Below, one piece after another: positions 1 to 7,425 of a stretch of 64,000 nucleotides of DNA. A program made the translations under genes and the position numbers. The notes under the pieces were generated by a model. It did no database searches. It was given only the letters and a program-made list of their open reading frames with translations, and was not told where the DNA came from. Every line of letters starts with the position of its first letter. Within the stretch, counting starts at the first letter, position 1. The DNA comes from an uncultured Bacteroidales bacterium (GTDB lineage Bacteria > Bacteroidota > Bacteroidia > Bacteroidales > Bacteroidaceae), in NCBI GenBank assembly GCA_902800925.1, contig CADCGD010000015.1:1-64000 (forward strand), given 5' to 3'.

Positions 1-324
1 TGTACTCGTCAGGAAGCTGTGGCTGTTGCCGATGGATACCATGGCTATCGTCTGCCCCTCGTGCACGCTGTCGCCATTATGCACCAGCATGGAGCGCACA
101 ATACCATTGTTGGGCAACGTGATGTCGGTGGTTCCCTGCACGGGAAAGACCACTCCCGAATAATAGGCCTTGTCACTCACATTACCCAAAATGCCCCATA
201 CAATGAATGCAATCTGTAGTAACGCAGCAGCCGCAGCCAACAAATAGGTGGGAACATAAGTCACACGCAGATGGTCGGCTATCTGTTCGGGCGACTGAAC
301 TATTTTCTCAGAATCATCCTTCAT
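1..324 (-). CDS. HlyD-family secretion adaptor, N-terminal part (partial)
   Basis: Reading leftward from an ATG at 324, 108 codons stay open to the window edge, so the 3' part is missing. The protein has a short charged cytoplasmic start, one hydrophobic segment at about residues 24-45, and then a stretch typical of the lipoyl/biotinyl-like hairpin of membrane fusion proteins (LPNNGIVRSMLVHNGDSVHEG, a glycine-rich turn after a beta strand, residues about 70-90). Such adaptors link an inner-membrane ABC exporter to an outer-membrane channel, and in Bacteroidales they often serve peptide or bacteriocin export. The exporter would be expected just outside the window. A TAnnTTTG promoter box (349-356) sits upstream. 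The family is fairly clear; the substrate is unknown. Confidence 0.75.
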   Translation of the reverse strand, partial: MKDDSEKIVQSPEQIADHLRVTYVPTYLLAAAAALLQIAFIVWGILGNVSDKAYYSGVVFPVQGTTDITLPNNGIVRSMLVHNGDSVHEGQTIAMVSIGNSHSFLTST

Positions 325-348
325 ATTATAATAATTAGAATCACTTTG

Positions 349-356
349 CAAAGATA
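349..356 (-). promoter_or_regulatory. -7 promoter box for the HlyD-like gene
   Basis: Minus-strand TATCTTTG matches the Bacteroidetes -7 consensus TAnnTTTG, 25 bases before the start codon. Confidence 0.6.
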
Positions 357-360
357 AACA

Positions 361-531
361 TTATTTTTTATTTTTCAAACATTCTGCGTCTTTTTTGGGC
401 AAATAGTCAGGATTATCCTCATCGTCGTTATTATAACAGATCAGTTTCAAAGCATCACCAAACGTTTCTGCTCTATGGTGTTGCCATCACCACCAACAAT
501 CTCCAGTTGCTCATTGTACCAGGTCTCTACA
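361..531 (-). pseudogene. Remnant of an unknown coding sequence
   Basis: Two leftward reading-frame pieces can be joined by one frameshift near 455: an upstream piece reading ETWYNEQLEIVGGDGNTIEQ and a C-terminal piece ending DYLPKKDAECLKNKK before a TAA at 361-363. No start codon or full domain is visible, and the upstream end runs into the palindrome at 532-564. I do not recognise the family. The coding-like composition and the frame break suggest a decayed gene end, but chance cannot be excluded. Confidence 0.3.
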
Positions 532-564
532 GGTTATGTCATGGGACAGTCCCCTGACATAACC
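532..564. repeat. REP-like palindrome (TGACATAAC family)
   Basis: Sixteen-base arms (GGTTATGTCATGGGAC and GTCCCCTGACATAACC) pair with one mismatch around a single base. The right arm shares CCCTGACATAAC with the element at 45679-45721. It lies exactly between two gene remnants, as expected for a mobile REP-like element or a recombination scar. Confidence 0.6.
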
Positions 565-580
565 TGACATAAAAGAATTG

Positions 581-827
581 ATGTTTATGCGCATTACGCA
601 TCTTACTGGGCGTTACAACGAGATTCATCTTTACCCCTTCTCGTTCTCAGAATATTGTAACTATCATCAGATTGACACCCAAAGCATTACTAGAGAACGT
701 AGTATATATAGAATTGTTAAGGCGATGCGCGTATGATTTCTATGATGTGTACTACTATAAGCAAAATCCCAGAGCCAAGGAGATCGACTTTGTAGTATGC
801 GACAAGAGGCACTGGAATGGTTGTTAA
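581..827 (+). pseudogene. Remnant of an AAA ATPase of the DUF4143 type
   Basis: The first piece reads LTGRYNEIHLYPFSFSEYC, the sensor-region signature of the Bacteroidales AAA ATPases that carry a C-terminal DUF4143 domain. After an in-frame TGA at about 733 the next frame reads PRAKEIDFVVCDKRHWNGC, the DUF4143 nuclease-like motif, and ends at TAA 825-827. In intact proteins of about 390 residues these motifs are well over 100 residues apart, so an internal deletion and a frameshift are needed. The Walker A half is missing. This is dead DNA adjoining the palindrome at 532-564. Confidence 0.6.
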
Positions 828-858
828 AATAAAAGAATAACTGACCTATGGAGATCAA

Positions 859-1614
859 TTACTTCCTTACTATCACACTGCCGCTGGCCTGGTGGGTGGC
901 CAGTATCAGTACCTCGGCAATCTGCACATGCGCAGGAGCATTGGCTGCATAAACAGCCACATCTGCGATATCGTCACCCGTCAGCGGTTGGATGCCTTTA
1001 TAGACATTAGCAGCACGGTCGTTATCACCATGGAAACGGATGTTGCTGAAATTTGTCTCGACAAGTCCTGGCTTCAGGTTTGTCACACGGATGGCAGTAT
1101 CTGCCACATCAATGCGCAGGCCATCAGTCAGCGCCTTCACAGCAGCCTTGGTAGCACAGTACACGTTACCACCAGCATAGGCTGCGTCACCAGCCACCGA
1201 GCCCACATTAATGATGTGTCCACGGTTGCGCTGTACCATTCCTGGTACTACGAGACGTGTCATCGTCAGCAGTCCCTTGATATTCGTATCAATCATCGTT
1301 TCCCAGTCATCGAAGTCGCCCTTGTACTCAGGTTCCAACCCCAGTGCCAGTCCTGCATTGTTCACCAACACATCAATCTCCTGCCACTCATTAGGCAGTT
1401 CATCGATAAATTGCTTAGCTTTCTGGCGGTCTCTCACGTCAAAGGCCAGCGTTATCACCTGCGTACCCTTGGCAGTCAGTTCCTTTTGGATCTCAGCCAG
1501 GATTTGCTCATTTCTTCCTGTCAGAATCAGTCTGTCACCGTTCTCTGCGAACTTCTTGGCACAAGCCAGTCCTATGCCGCTTGTTGCTCCTGTTATCAAT
1601 ACGATTTTATTCAT
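859..1614 (-). CDS. SDR-family NADP-dependent dehydrogenase (YdfG-like)
   Basis: This 251-residue classical short-chain dehydrogenase has the cofactor motif TGATSGIG (8-15), NNAG (85-88), catalytic Ser139 and the Y152-xxx-K156 pair, followed by the PGxVxTxF loop. The overall sequence resembles YdfG-type 3-hydroxy acid (serine/3-hydroxypropionate) dehydrogenases, but substrate cannot be read from sequence. It is the last gene of a leftward operon, 45 bases after the acyltransferase. No terminator hairpin is obvious after its stop; the remnants at 361-827 follow. Confidence 0.9.
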   Translation of the reverse strand: MNKIVLITGATSGIGLACAKKFAENGDRLILTGRNEQILAEIQKELTAKGTQVITLAFDVRDRQKAKQFIDELPNEWQEIDVLVNNAGLALGLEPEYKGDFDDWETMIDTNIKGLLTMTRLVVPGMVQRNRGHIINVGSVAGDAAYAGGNVYCATKAAVKALTDGLRIDVADTAIRVTNLKPGLVETNFSNIRFHGDNDRAANVYKGIQPLTGDDIADVAVYAANAPAHVQIAEVLILATHQASGSVIVRK

Positions 1615-1659
1615 ATTTTGTATCTTTGGTTAATGTATAGAAGTGCTGTGAGCCCCACT

Positions 1660-2421
1660 CTACTGGTCGGGATTCTCGACAAAGCCTTGGTATTGGGGCT
1701 CGAGGGCAGACATGACGCTGTCGTACGACTGGTTCATGGTGGCCTGGATGTTCTGAGGACCCTGGCCGATGGGATAAACGGACTGGTGGATGGTCAACGA
1801 CAGGGGATGCCAATGGGCAAAGTGCCAGTCCTTCATGCGGGGCATGACATCGAAGGAGCCATTGATGGTGAGAGGCACGACAGGCAACTGAAGCTCGTCG
1901 GCCAACATGAAGGCACCCTTCTTGAAAGCACCCATGTGACCCGTAAACGAACGGGCACCCTCGGGGAATACAACAACGGAGCAGTTGCCCGTCTGCAGGA
2001 TATGGCGAGCGGCCTCGTAGGTAGCCTTGACCTTTGAGGGTCCGCGCTTGTCGACGAATATTTGGTGGGACTTACGGCAGGCATAGCCCACAAAGGGAAT
2101 CTTGTTGAGCTGGTACTTCATCATCCACTTGAAGTTACGACCCAAAAAGCCATAAATGAGGAAGATGTCGAAAGCACCCTGATGGTTGGCCACAAAGACA
2201 TACGACTGATTGGGCTCCAGGTGTTCACGACCCTCGACATGGACGGGCAGGAGGAACACACGTGTGATGACGCGTGCCCACCAGCGACCAGGATAATAGC
2301 CCCAGAAATGGCCGTCGCCAAGGGCACAGCCTACGCCCACCTCGATGGCGGTGATGATGGTGATGAGCACTGTGACGGGCAGTGCAATGAACAACTGATA
2401 TATACAATAGAAGAATCTCAT
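1660..2421 (-). CDS. plsC: 1-acyl-sn-glycerol-3-phosphate acyltransferase
   Basis: The protein (253 residues) should transfer the second acyl chain to lysophosphatidate in membrane phospholipid synthesis. Block I is NHQGAFD with the H80-x4-D85 pair, and block III is FPEGARS at 152-158. A hydrophobic N-terminus (residues 4-33) would anchor it at the inner membrane. Length and motif spacing are normal for the family. It sits between a membrane metallophosphoesterase and an SDR enzyme. A related acyltransferase acting on another lysolipid is possible. Confidence 0.88.
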   Translation of the reverse strand: MRFFYCIYQLFIALPVTVLITIITAIEVGVGCALGDGHFWGYYPGRWWARVITRVFLLPVHVEGREHLEPNQSYVFVANHQGAFDIFLIYGFLGRNFKWMMKYQLNKIPFVGYACRKSHQIFVDKRGPSKVKATYEAARHILQTGNCSVVVFPEGARSFTGHMGAFKKGAFMLADELQLPVVPLTINGSFDVMPRMKDWHFAHWHPLSLTIHQSVYPIGQGPQNIQATMNQSYDSVMSALEPQYQGFVENPDQ

Positions 2422-2452
2422 AACAGCCAGATTTTTTATAACGATTTTTACG

Positions 2453-2487
2453 AATTATCAATTATCATTTATCAGTTATCATTTAGG
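2453..2487. repeat. Heptamer-periodic array, TTATC class
   Basis: Five consecutive 7-base units, four of them nnTTATC, fill the gap between plsC and the metallophosphoesterase and run into the 3' end of the latter, supplying its TGA stop at 2472-2474. Confidence 0.7.
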
Positions 2488-3464
2488 GCTTTAGCCCGCA
2501 ACGTTATTACGGCGATTTCTCTTGGTTGATTCAGACGGAAGGGAATGAGCGAGCCTGCGCCTGTGGAGACATAGAGGGCACGCGAACCTTCGTAGTGCAT
2601 GCCCTGCCACTCGTCGTAGCTGAAAGCAACAGGTGACCAGCCAAAGATTTGGAACTGTCCACCATGGGTGTGTCCACTAAGCGTCAGCTGAGCATCGCAC
2701 TCAGGGAGTATCTTCTCTCGCCAACAGGTGGGGTCGTGCTGGAGCATGAGGACGAAGTCTGATGGATGATGGATGATGGATGATGGAGAATTAAGAGTTT
2801 GGGCAACGTCGCCTTTGCGGGGCATGCGCTCGGCTTTGCTCCAGTTCTCCATACCCGCCACAACGATGCTGTCAGAGTCGCGATGAATGATGCGGTGCTC
2901 GTTGAGCAAGAGGTCGAAGCCCATCTTGCGGATGATGTCCTTGGTCAGTTCGCGGTTGCGCTCCCTCTCCTCGTCCGTACCCGTCTGATAGACCGCATAG
3001 TCGTGGTTACCCAGCACAGCATAGACACCATCGGGTGCCAGGAGCTGACGGAAATAGAGCATGGGCGGTATCATCTCCTCAGGATAGATGTTCTGCATGT
3101 CGCCTGTGAAGACTATCATGTCGGCAGCCTGTGCATTGATGCTGTCGATGAGCTCTTGTACCATGGACTGGCGCGAACCCGTCATGGTGCCCACATGAGC
3201 GTCGGAGAACTGCACGATACGATAGCCATCGAAGGCTTCAGGCAGGTCGGCAGAAGCATATTCGATATGGTGTACCACCAAGGGTTGGAAGCCACCCGTC
3301 ATGCCATAGCCCACCAACGACATCTCTATCGCTGCCAGCAGGATGCCAACAACCGTTCCGTAGCGCTTGTTGGGCAGGAACTTGCGACAGAGCAGAAACA
3401 ACAGGAGGGGAACAATGATGAACCCCACGGTGATGAAGAAAGGTATGGCAAAACGAGCTATCAT
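2472..3464 (-). CDS. Membrane-anchored metallophosphoesterase (YaeI-like)
   Basis: A 330-residue protein with two N-terminal membrane segments (about 6-27 and 37-56) and a calcineurin-like phosphoesterase domain: SDAH (D88, H90), GDM (121-123), GNHD (152-155) and SGHTHGGQ near 264. These residues bind the two metals. YaeI-type relatives act on phosphate esters at the membrane; the substrate here is unknown. Residues about 224-235 (NSPSSIIHHPS) are encoded by a GATGGAT heptamer array that looks inserted between conserved blocks, and the last codons derive from another array. Confidence 0.87.
   Translation of the reverse strand: MIARFAIPFFITVGFIIVPLLLFLLCRKFLPNKRYGTVVGILLAAIEMSLVGYGMTGGFQPLVVHHIEYASADLPEAFDGYRIVQFSDAHVGTMTGSRQSMVQELIDSINAQAADMIVFTGDMQNIYPEEMIPPMLYFRQLLAPDGVYAVLGNHDYAVYQTGTDEERERNRELTKDIIRKMGFDLLLNEHRIIHRDSDSIVVAGMENWSKAERMPRKGDVAQTLNSPSSIIHHPSDFVLMLQHDPTCWREKILPECDAQLTLSGHTHGGQFQIFGWSPVAFSYDEWQGMHYEGSRALYVSTGAGSLIPFRLNQPREIAVITLRAKALNDN
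2761..2795. repeat. In-frame heptamer array, GATGGAT class
   Basis: Four 7-base units (GATGGAT three times, then GATGGAG) plus a diverged fifth lie inside the metallophosphoesterase gene and keep it open, giving a short Ser/Ile/His/Pro stretch. Confidence 0.8.
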
Positions 3465-3471
3465 TTTTTTT

Positions 3472-3520
3472 AGAGGTGAGGGGTTAGGGGTGAGAGGTTA
3501 GAGGTGAGAGGTTAGAGGAT
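3472..3520. repeat. Heptamer array, TCACCYC class
   Basis: Seven units of 7 bases (AGAGGTG, AGGGGTT and variants on the plus strand) span the gap before the metallophosphoesterase and encode the last residues (SPLTSHP) and stop of the MetH-activation gene. Confidence 0.85.
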
Positions 3521-4332
3521 AGGAACTTGCGCATCACTTCTACAGGCAGTCCACGACGACGGGCGTAGTCTGTCAACTGATCATTGCCGATAGTCCCCAC
3601 CGCAAAATAGCGGGCCTGAGGGTGCGCCATCATCAGACCAGAGACACTGGCGTGAGGACGCATGGCACCACTCTCCGTGAGTCGGATGCCTATCTGGTGG
3701 AAGTCCAGCAACTCGTTGAGCACAAAGTTAAGACTGGTATCGGGCAATGACGGATAGCCCACAGCAGGCCGGATGCCCTGAAACTGTTCGCTGTGAAGCT
3801 GCTGCATGGTGAGCTGTTCGTCAGGTGCATAGCCCCAATAGTGCTTACGCACCGCCTCGTGCATGCACTCTGCAGCAGCCTCAGCCAATCGGTCGGCCAA
3901 CAGTTGCACCATCATCTTCTGATAGGCGTCGTGGTCGAAGTCTTTCTCCAAGCCCATATCGACGGTAGTAGCAAAAAGGCCGAGTTTAGATGTGAGGGGT
4001 GAGGGGTGAGAAGCTAGAGGTGAGGGGTGAGAGGTTAGAGGTTGGATGAAATCGGCCAGACATAGGCACTCGCTGCCAGGCTGTTGCTGGCGAAGCAAGG
4101 GGATACGACGACCATCCGAGAGAACTATATCGTCGTTCTCGCTATGTGCATCGACCAACAAGAACAAAGCATGGGCACGGTAGCGCCCTTCCAAGTCAGC
4201 TAACACCTGCTCAGCCTCCTGTTGCAGCTTCCGACGCTCGTCGGCAGGCTTGTTGTGCATCCCCCAGGCGTATAAGAAGTAGTCCCAGTTGATGTAGGGC
4301 GTGAGCTGGTGGATGTCGTAGTCGATAATCAT
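3484..4332 (-). CDS. Stand-alone methionine synthase (MetH) reactivation domain
   Basis: The 282-residue protein matches the C-terminal activation domain of cobalamin-dependent methionine synthase, which binds AdoMet and allows reductive methylation of oxidised cob(II)alamin. Visible are the AdoMet-binding RPAVGYP (189-195, with the preceding I188) and the C-terminal block LTESGAMRPHASVSG followed by HPxARYFAVG (219-246). Normally this domain is fused to MetH; here it is a separate gene. Residues 98-116 and the C-terminal tail are encoded by TCACCYC heptamer arrays. It overlaps pyrC by four bases (ATGA), so the two are translationally coupled. Confidence 0.88.
   Translation of the reverse strand: MIIDYDIHQLTPYINWDYFLYAWGMHNKPADERRKLQQEAEQVLADLEGRYRAHALFLLVDAHSENDDIVLSDGRRIPLLRQQQPGSECLCLADFIQPLTSHPSPLASHPSPLTSKLGLFATTVDMGLEKDFDHDAYQKMMVQLLADRLAEAAAECMHEAVRKHYWGYAPDEQLTMQQLHSEQFQGIRPAVGYPSLPDTSLNFVLNELLDFHQIGIRLTESGAMRPHASVSGLMMAHPQARYFAVGTIGNDQLTDYARRRGLPVEVMRKFLSSNLSPLTSHP
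3991..4046. repeat. In-frame heptamer array, TCACCYC class
   Basis: Eight 7-base units inside the MetH-activation gene encode about 19 residues of the type SPLTSHP. They lie between the N-terminal helices and the AdoMet-binding part, where a surface loop is likely. Confidence 0.85.
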
Positions 4333-5702
4333 GAATGAGAGAAGGTGATGGGCTCGCCAAGGACGTCGGCAACAACCTGACCATCAGCGTAGACCGTTTG
4401 GCCGTTGCACAGCGTTCGTTCTACGCGCCACTGGTACTGGTGTCCCTCCATAGGACTCCACCCACACTTGCTGAGGATGCAGTCGGGCTTCACCGTCCAC
4501 GGTGACTTAGGACGAACGATGGTGATGTCGGCACGATAGCCTGGACGCAGGAAGCCACGTTGCTGGACGCCAAAGAGGCGCGCAGGATTATGACACATCA
4601 GTTCGACAAGGCGCTGAATGGTGAGTACACCCTCGTCGACGAGTTCGAGCATGGTGACCAACGAGAACTGAATCATCGGCATGCCTGACGCCGCCTTGAC
4701 ACAACCACCCTGCTTCTGACTGAGCAGATGAGGGGCGTGGTCGGTAGCCACTACACTGATGCGACCATCGCTGAGGGCCTCGCGCAACAGGAACTGGTCA
4801 ACAGGCGTCTTGATAGACGGATTGACCTTGATTTTAGCACCTAAGCGCTCGTGGTCGAGCTGGGTGAAGAAAAGGTGGCCGACGCAGGCTTCTGCGGTGA
4901 TTAATGGCGCATTCGCTAATTGATAATTGATAACGGATAACGGAGAATGATTAGGAGGGATGAGCTCTAGCTCTTCGGCTGTAGAGATGTGGGCTACGTG
5001 TAGGCGCGTACCATATTTCTGAGCAAGGGCAACCGCCTTGCGGGTAGAGGCCAGACAAGCCTCCTCGCTACGTATCATGGCGTGGAGGTTGACGGGAGGG
5101 TCGTCGCCCCAAGCACCCTTGGCCTCCTCCATATTGCGATTGATGATGGCTGTATCCTCGCAATGCGCCATCAAGGGCAGCTTACACTCCCTGAAGATAC
5201 GCTCCAAAGCCTCGTTCTGGTCGACGAGCATGTTGCCTGTCGAGGAACCCATAAAGAGTTTGATGCCCGGAATCTTGGTGGCGTCAAGCTGCGAGAAGGT
5301 ATCTACGTTATCGTTGGTAGCACCATAGAAGAAAGCGTAGTTGACGTGACTCTTCTCACGGGCCAACGCCTGTTTCTGTGCCAAAGCATCCAGTGTGGTG
5401 GTCTGCGGATTGCAGTTGGGCATGTCGAAATAGCTGGTGACACCCCCTGCTGCAGCTGCACGACTCTCAGTATCGATGTCAGCCTTCTCCGTCAGTCCCG
5501 GCTCACGGAAATGCACGTGGTCGTCGATGATGCCAGGCAGAACGTAACAGTCTGTGGCGTCAATGACAGAGTCATAGGGGTGAGAGGTGAGAGGTGAGGG
5601 GTTAGAGGATAGTTCAGCTATCTTATCGTCTTTAACTATAATGTCGGCCTTGATGACACGGCCTTCGTTGACAATGTGTCCTCCCTTGATGAGTGTTATC
5701 AT
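4329..5702 (-). CDS. pyrC: Dihydroorotase
   Basis: This cyclic amidohydrolase (457 residues) interconverts carbamoyl-aspartate and dihydroorotate in pyrimidine synthesis. The metal-binding signature DDHVHFREPG is at 60-69 and ATDHAPH, with the catalytic Asp, near 318. Two stretches look inserted: residues about 32-44 (SSNPSPLTSHPYD) from a TCACCYC array and about 251-262 from a TTATC-like array. Both fall between conserved strands. The start overlaps the lipoprotein stop by four bases, and the stop overlaps the next gene by four. Confidence 0.92.
   Translation of the reverse strand: MITLIKGGHIVNEGRVIKADIIVKDDKIAELSSNPSPLTSHPYDSVIDATDCYVLPGIIDDHVHFREPGLTEKADIDTESRAAAAGGVTSYFDMPNCNPQTTTLDALAQKQALAREKSHVNYAFFYGATNDNVDTFSQLDATKIPGIKLFMGSSTGNMLVDQNEALERIFRECKLPLMAHCEDTAIINRNMEEAKGAWGDDPPVNLHAMIRSEEACLASTRKAVALAQKYGTRLHVAHISTAEELELIPPNHSPLSVINYQLANAPLITAEACVGHLFFTQLDHERLGAKIKVNPSIKTPVDQFLLREALSDGRISVVATDHAPHLLSQKQGGCVKAASGMPMIQFSLVTMLELVDEGVLTIQRLVELMCHNPARLFGVQQRGFLRPGYRADITIVRPKSPWTVKPDCILSKCGWSPMEGHQYQWRVERTLCNGQTVYADGQVVADVLGEPITFSHS
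4916..4950. repeat. In-frame heptamer array, ATAATTG/ATAACGG class
   Basis: Five 7-base units (CTAATTG, ATAATTG, ATAACGG twice, AGAATGA) lie inside pyrC and read in frame as SPLSVINYQLA. Confidence 0.75.
5577..5611. repeat. In-frame heptamer array, TCACCYC class
   Basis: Five 7-base units (plus-strand GGGGTGA, GAGGTGA and variants) lie within the 5' part of pyrC and encode NPSPLTSHP in the coding orientation. Confidence 0.85.
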
Positions 5703-6490
5703 GGCTGAGGAACATTGGTCAGAGGAGCAACAGGCTGTGGCTGGACGGCGGTAGAGTCAGGCAGCGGTGCCGACTGGTCTTCCATATCCTTGGTACCATT
5801 CATGCGCGCCTCATTTTCCTGGGCGGCTTGGTAGTAGTCGCGGACATAAGGGTCGTTCTTGAACTTATCCGTAGCCTTCGACATGATGTCCTCAATCTGA
5901 GGAGTCAGGATGGGGAAGCGATACTGGCTGGTAATCATCATGAAGACGCCAGGACCCAGCACGTTGTCGAAGTTGTCGCAGATGAACTTGGTGACCAAGC
6001 GGTCCTCCTCAGCAGCTATCAGGTCGGCCTCGGCACTGAGCTGACGATCAATCTGGTCCTCGTCGATGCCGTCAAGCAGCATCTGGCTCTGACGATGACC
6101 CAACTCGCTCATGCGGTTGGACAGTTGGTTGTGCTTGTCGATGAACACAAACAGGCTATCGTTCAGTGGGGTACCACCAACGCTTTGTACGGCATTATCG
6201 ATGCGAATCACGATGTCGCCTTCCTCCAGTACGAGTGGCATGATGCTCTCGTCGTCCATGAAGAGGCTGACCATACGGACGGTATCCAACAGTCCGACAA
6301 ACTGGAACTCGCCATGTACAACCTCGCAAGAATCAATATTCTTCAGGTCGTTGTTCTTCACAGTCTTCAAATAGAGTTTGCTGCCATCGAGTGCAGAGAC
6401 AGATGACGTTCCACGCACATTATAAGACGTGGCGCAAGAGGTTAACAATACCGTAGCAACGGCAACAATCGTGTATATACTTTTTCTCAT
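5699..6490 (-). CDS. DUF4369-domain lipoprotein
   Basis: Residues 1-19 form a lipoprotein signal peptide with the lipobox LLTSC (Cys19). The next 110 residues fit the DUF4369 domain common at the N-terminus of Bacteroidetes exported thiol-disulfide proteins (strand-rich, LDGSKLYLKTVKNN, VVHGEFQFVG). No thioredoxin domain or CxxC follows; the C-terminal half is helical and ends in a Pro/Gln-rich tail. Length 263 residues. It heads the operon with pyrC and has its own -7 box (6520-6527). Function unknown; a periplasm-facing lipoprotein is likely. Confidence 0.8.
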   Translation of the reverse strand: MRKSIYTIVAVATVLLTSCATSYNVRGTSSVSALDGSKLYLKTVKNNDLKNIDSCEVVHGEFQFVGLLDTVRMVSLFMDDESIMPLVLEEGDIVIRIDNAVQSVGGTPLNDSLFVFIDKHNQLSNRMSELGHRQSQMLLDGIDEDQIDRQLSAEADLIAAEEDRLVTKFICDNFDNVLGPGVFMMITSQYRFPILTPQIEDIMSKATDKFKNDPYVRDYYQAAQENEARMNGTKDMEDQSAPLPDSTAVQPQPVAPLTNVPQP

Positions 6491-6519
6491 AGAAACAGAT
6501 TACATTCGGAAATCTACGA

Positions 6520-6527
6520 CAAAAGTA
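6520..6527 (-). promoter_or_regulatory. -7 promoter box, lipoprotein-pyrC operon
   Basis: Minus-strand TACTTTTG matches TAnnTTTG, 29 bases before the lipoprotein start codon. Confidence 0.6.
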
Positions 6528-6592
6528 CGATGTAATCTTGAAATAAGGAAAATATTTGCGCAATTTTAAACTTTTGCGCAAATATTTAGCAT

Positions 6593-6988
6593 TTATTTGG
6601 TGTCTTTCTCCAGTTCGTTGGCAATACGATGACTGGTGTAGAGTTGCAGGACTGCAGCTACAAGCAGGACGACGACCCAGTTGTTGTGTACATATTTTAT
6701 ATAAGACAGTTGGTCGAGACCCAGGAAATTCTGTTGGTTGGCCATCATCAGCAGACCAGCCACAAGGAATAGGAAATCGCTAATGATCTGGATACGACGC
6801 AGACGACGGATGGTGAACTCCCTACCCTCGTAACGCTGACGCAGTTGCATGGCGACAAACAGCAAGGCACCAGGGGCAAAGACGTAAGGTGCCCACGAAC
6901 AAAACAGCACATTGGCACCAGCACCAACAACCATCAACAAGCCCCCCAGCATCAGGAGGTAGGCCTCCCACTTACTCAGCTGTCTCAT
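6593..6988 (-). CDS. Small four-helix membrane protein, unknown
   Basis: 131 residues with four predicted membrane segments (about 10-28, 31-47, 68-83, 102-119) separated by short basic loops (RQRYEGREFTIRRLRRIQ). The start overlaps the end of divIC, which implies co-transcription and coupling. It resembles small Bacteroidetes inner-membrane proteins usually listed as hypothetical. No catalytic motif is seen and no function is assigned. Confidence 0.75.
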   Translation of the reverse strand: MRQLSKWEAYLLMLGGLLMVVGAGANVLFCSWAPYVFAPGALLFVAMQLRQRYEGREFTIRRLRRIQIISDFLFLVAGLLMMANQQNFLGLDQLSYIKYVHNNWVVVLLVAAVLQLYTSHRIANELEKDTK

Positions 6989-7325
6989 CGTCGTTCAAGA
7001 TGCTTTTACCAGTTTGCGGATCGTCACTGAGCACGAAGATATCCTCGTTGTCAGCCTTCATGAAGTAACGTTCACGAGCAATCTTCTTGATGGCTTTGGG
7101 ATCGCTATCCAACTTCTGAATCTGAGCCTGGTCGTTCTTGTTCTGCAGCGTGTAGGCATCTATTTCTTCCTGTAATTCACTGATACGCTGTTTGTTGACC
7201 ATATGGTGCCACACACTGTTCTCATCAACAAAACCAATGAGGATGATGCCTATAAGCGTCACCACCACATACTTCAGTGCCGGGATGTGATAGATCCTAG
7301 ATAATATCTGCTTGACTTTTTTCAT
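6972..7325 (-). CDS. FtsB/DivIC-type septum formation protein
   Basis: The 117-residue protein has a short basic start, one membrane helix (about 19-37) and a coiled coil (NKQRISELQEEIDAYTLQ onward), then the DPKAIKKIARERYFM block typical of DivIC/FtsB proteins of the division machinery. I chose ATG 7325 because a -7 box (7346-7353) lies just upstream; the frame stays open to 7478, but that stretch crosses the promoter and a heptamer array. The 3' end overlaps the next gene. Confidence 0.85.
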   Translation of the reverse strand: MKKVKQILSRIYHIPALKYVVVTLIGIILIGFVDENSVWHHMVNKQRISELQEEIDAYTLQNKNDQAQIQKLDSDPKAIKKIARERYFMKADNEDIFVLSDDPQTGKSILNDDETAE

Positions 7326-7345
7326 GCTCTTTTCGATTACGTTTG

Positions 7346-7353
7346 CAAAATTA
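7346..7353 (-). promoter_or_regulatory. -7 promoter box for divIC
   Basis: Minus-strand TAATTTTG, 20 bases before ATG 7325; this decides against the longer upstream reading frame. Confidence 0.6.
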
Positions 7354-7363
7354 CGAAATATTT

Positions 7364-7398
7364 CATAATTAATCATGCATAATTCATAATTATTTTGT
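7364..7398. repeat. Heptamer array, CATAATT class, in a divergent promoter region
   Basis: Five 7-base units (CATAATT three times, AATCATG, ATTTTGT) fill the space between the divIC and dnaX promoters. Confidence 0.7.
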
Positions 7399-7405
7399 AA
7401 TTTTG
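7398..7405 (+). promoter_or_regulatory. -7 promoter box for dnaX
   Basis: TAATTTTG, 20 bases before the dnaX ATG at 7426, in a divergent arrangement with the divIC promoter. Confidence 0.55.
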
Positions 7406-7425
7406 TGGGCAAATTCGTTTTTAAC

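Noticed and set aside
667-858. 63-codon leftward frame upstream of the SDR stop
   Set aside because: It is antisense to the AAA ATPase remnant and has no gene-like start region.
1620-1627. TATCTTTG promoter-like box on the plus strand
   Set aside because: It faces into the 3' to 5' direction of the SDR and acyltransferase genes and no rightward gene follows; probably chance.
892-2037. Long rightward open frame of 381 codons
   Set aside because: It is antisense to the clear SDR and acyltransferase genes and has no recognisable motif; codon-driven shadow.
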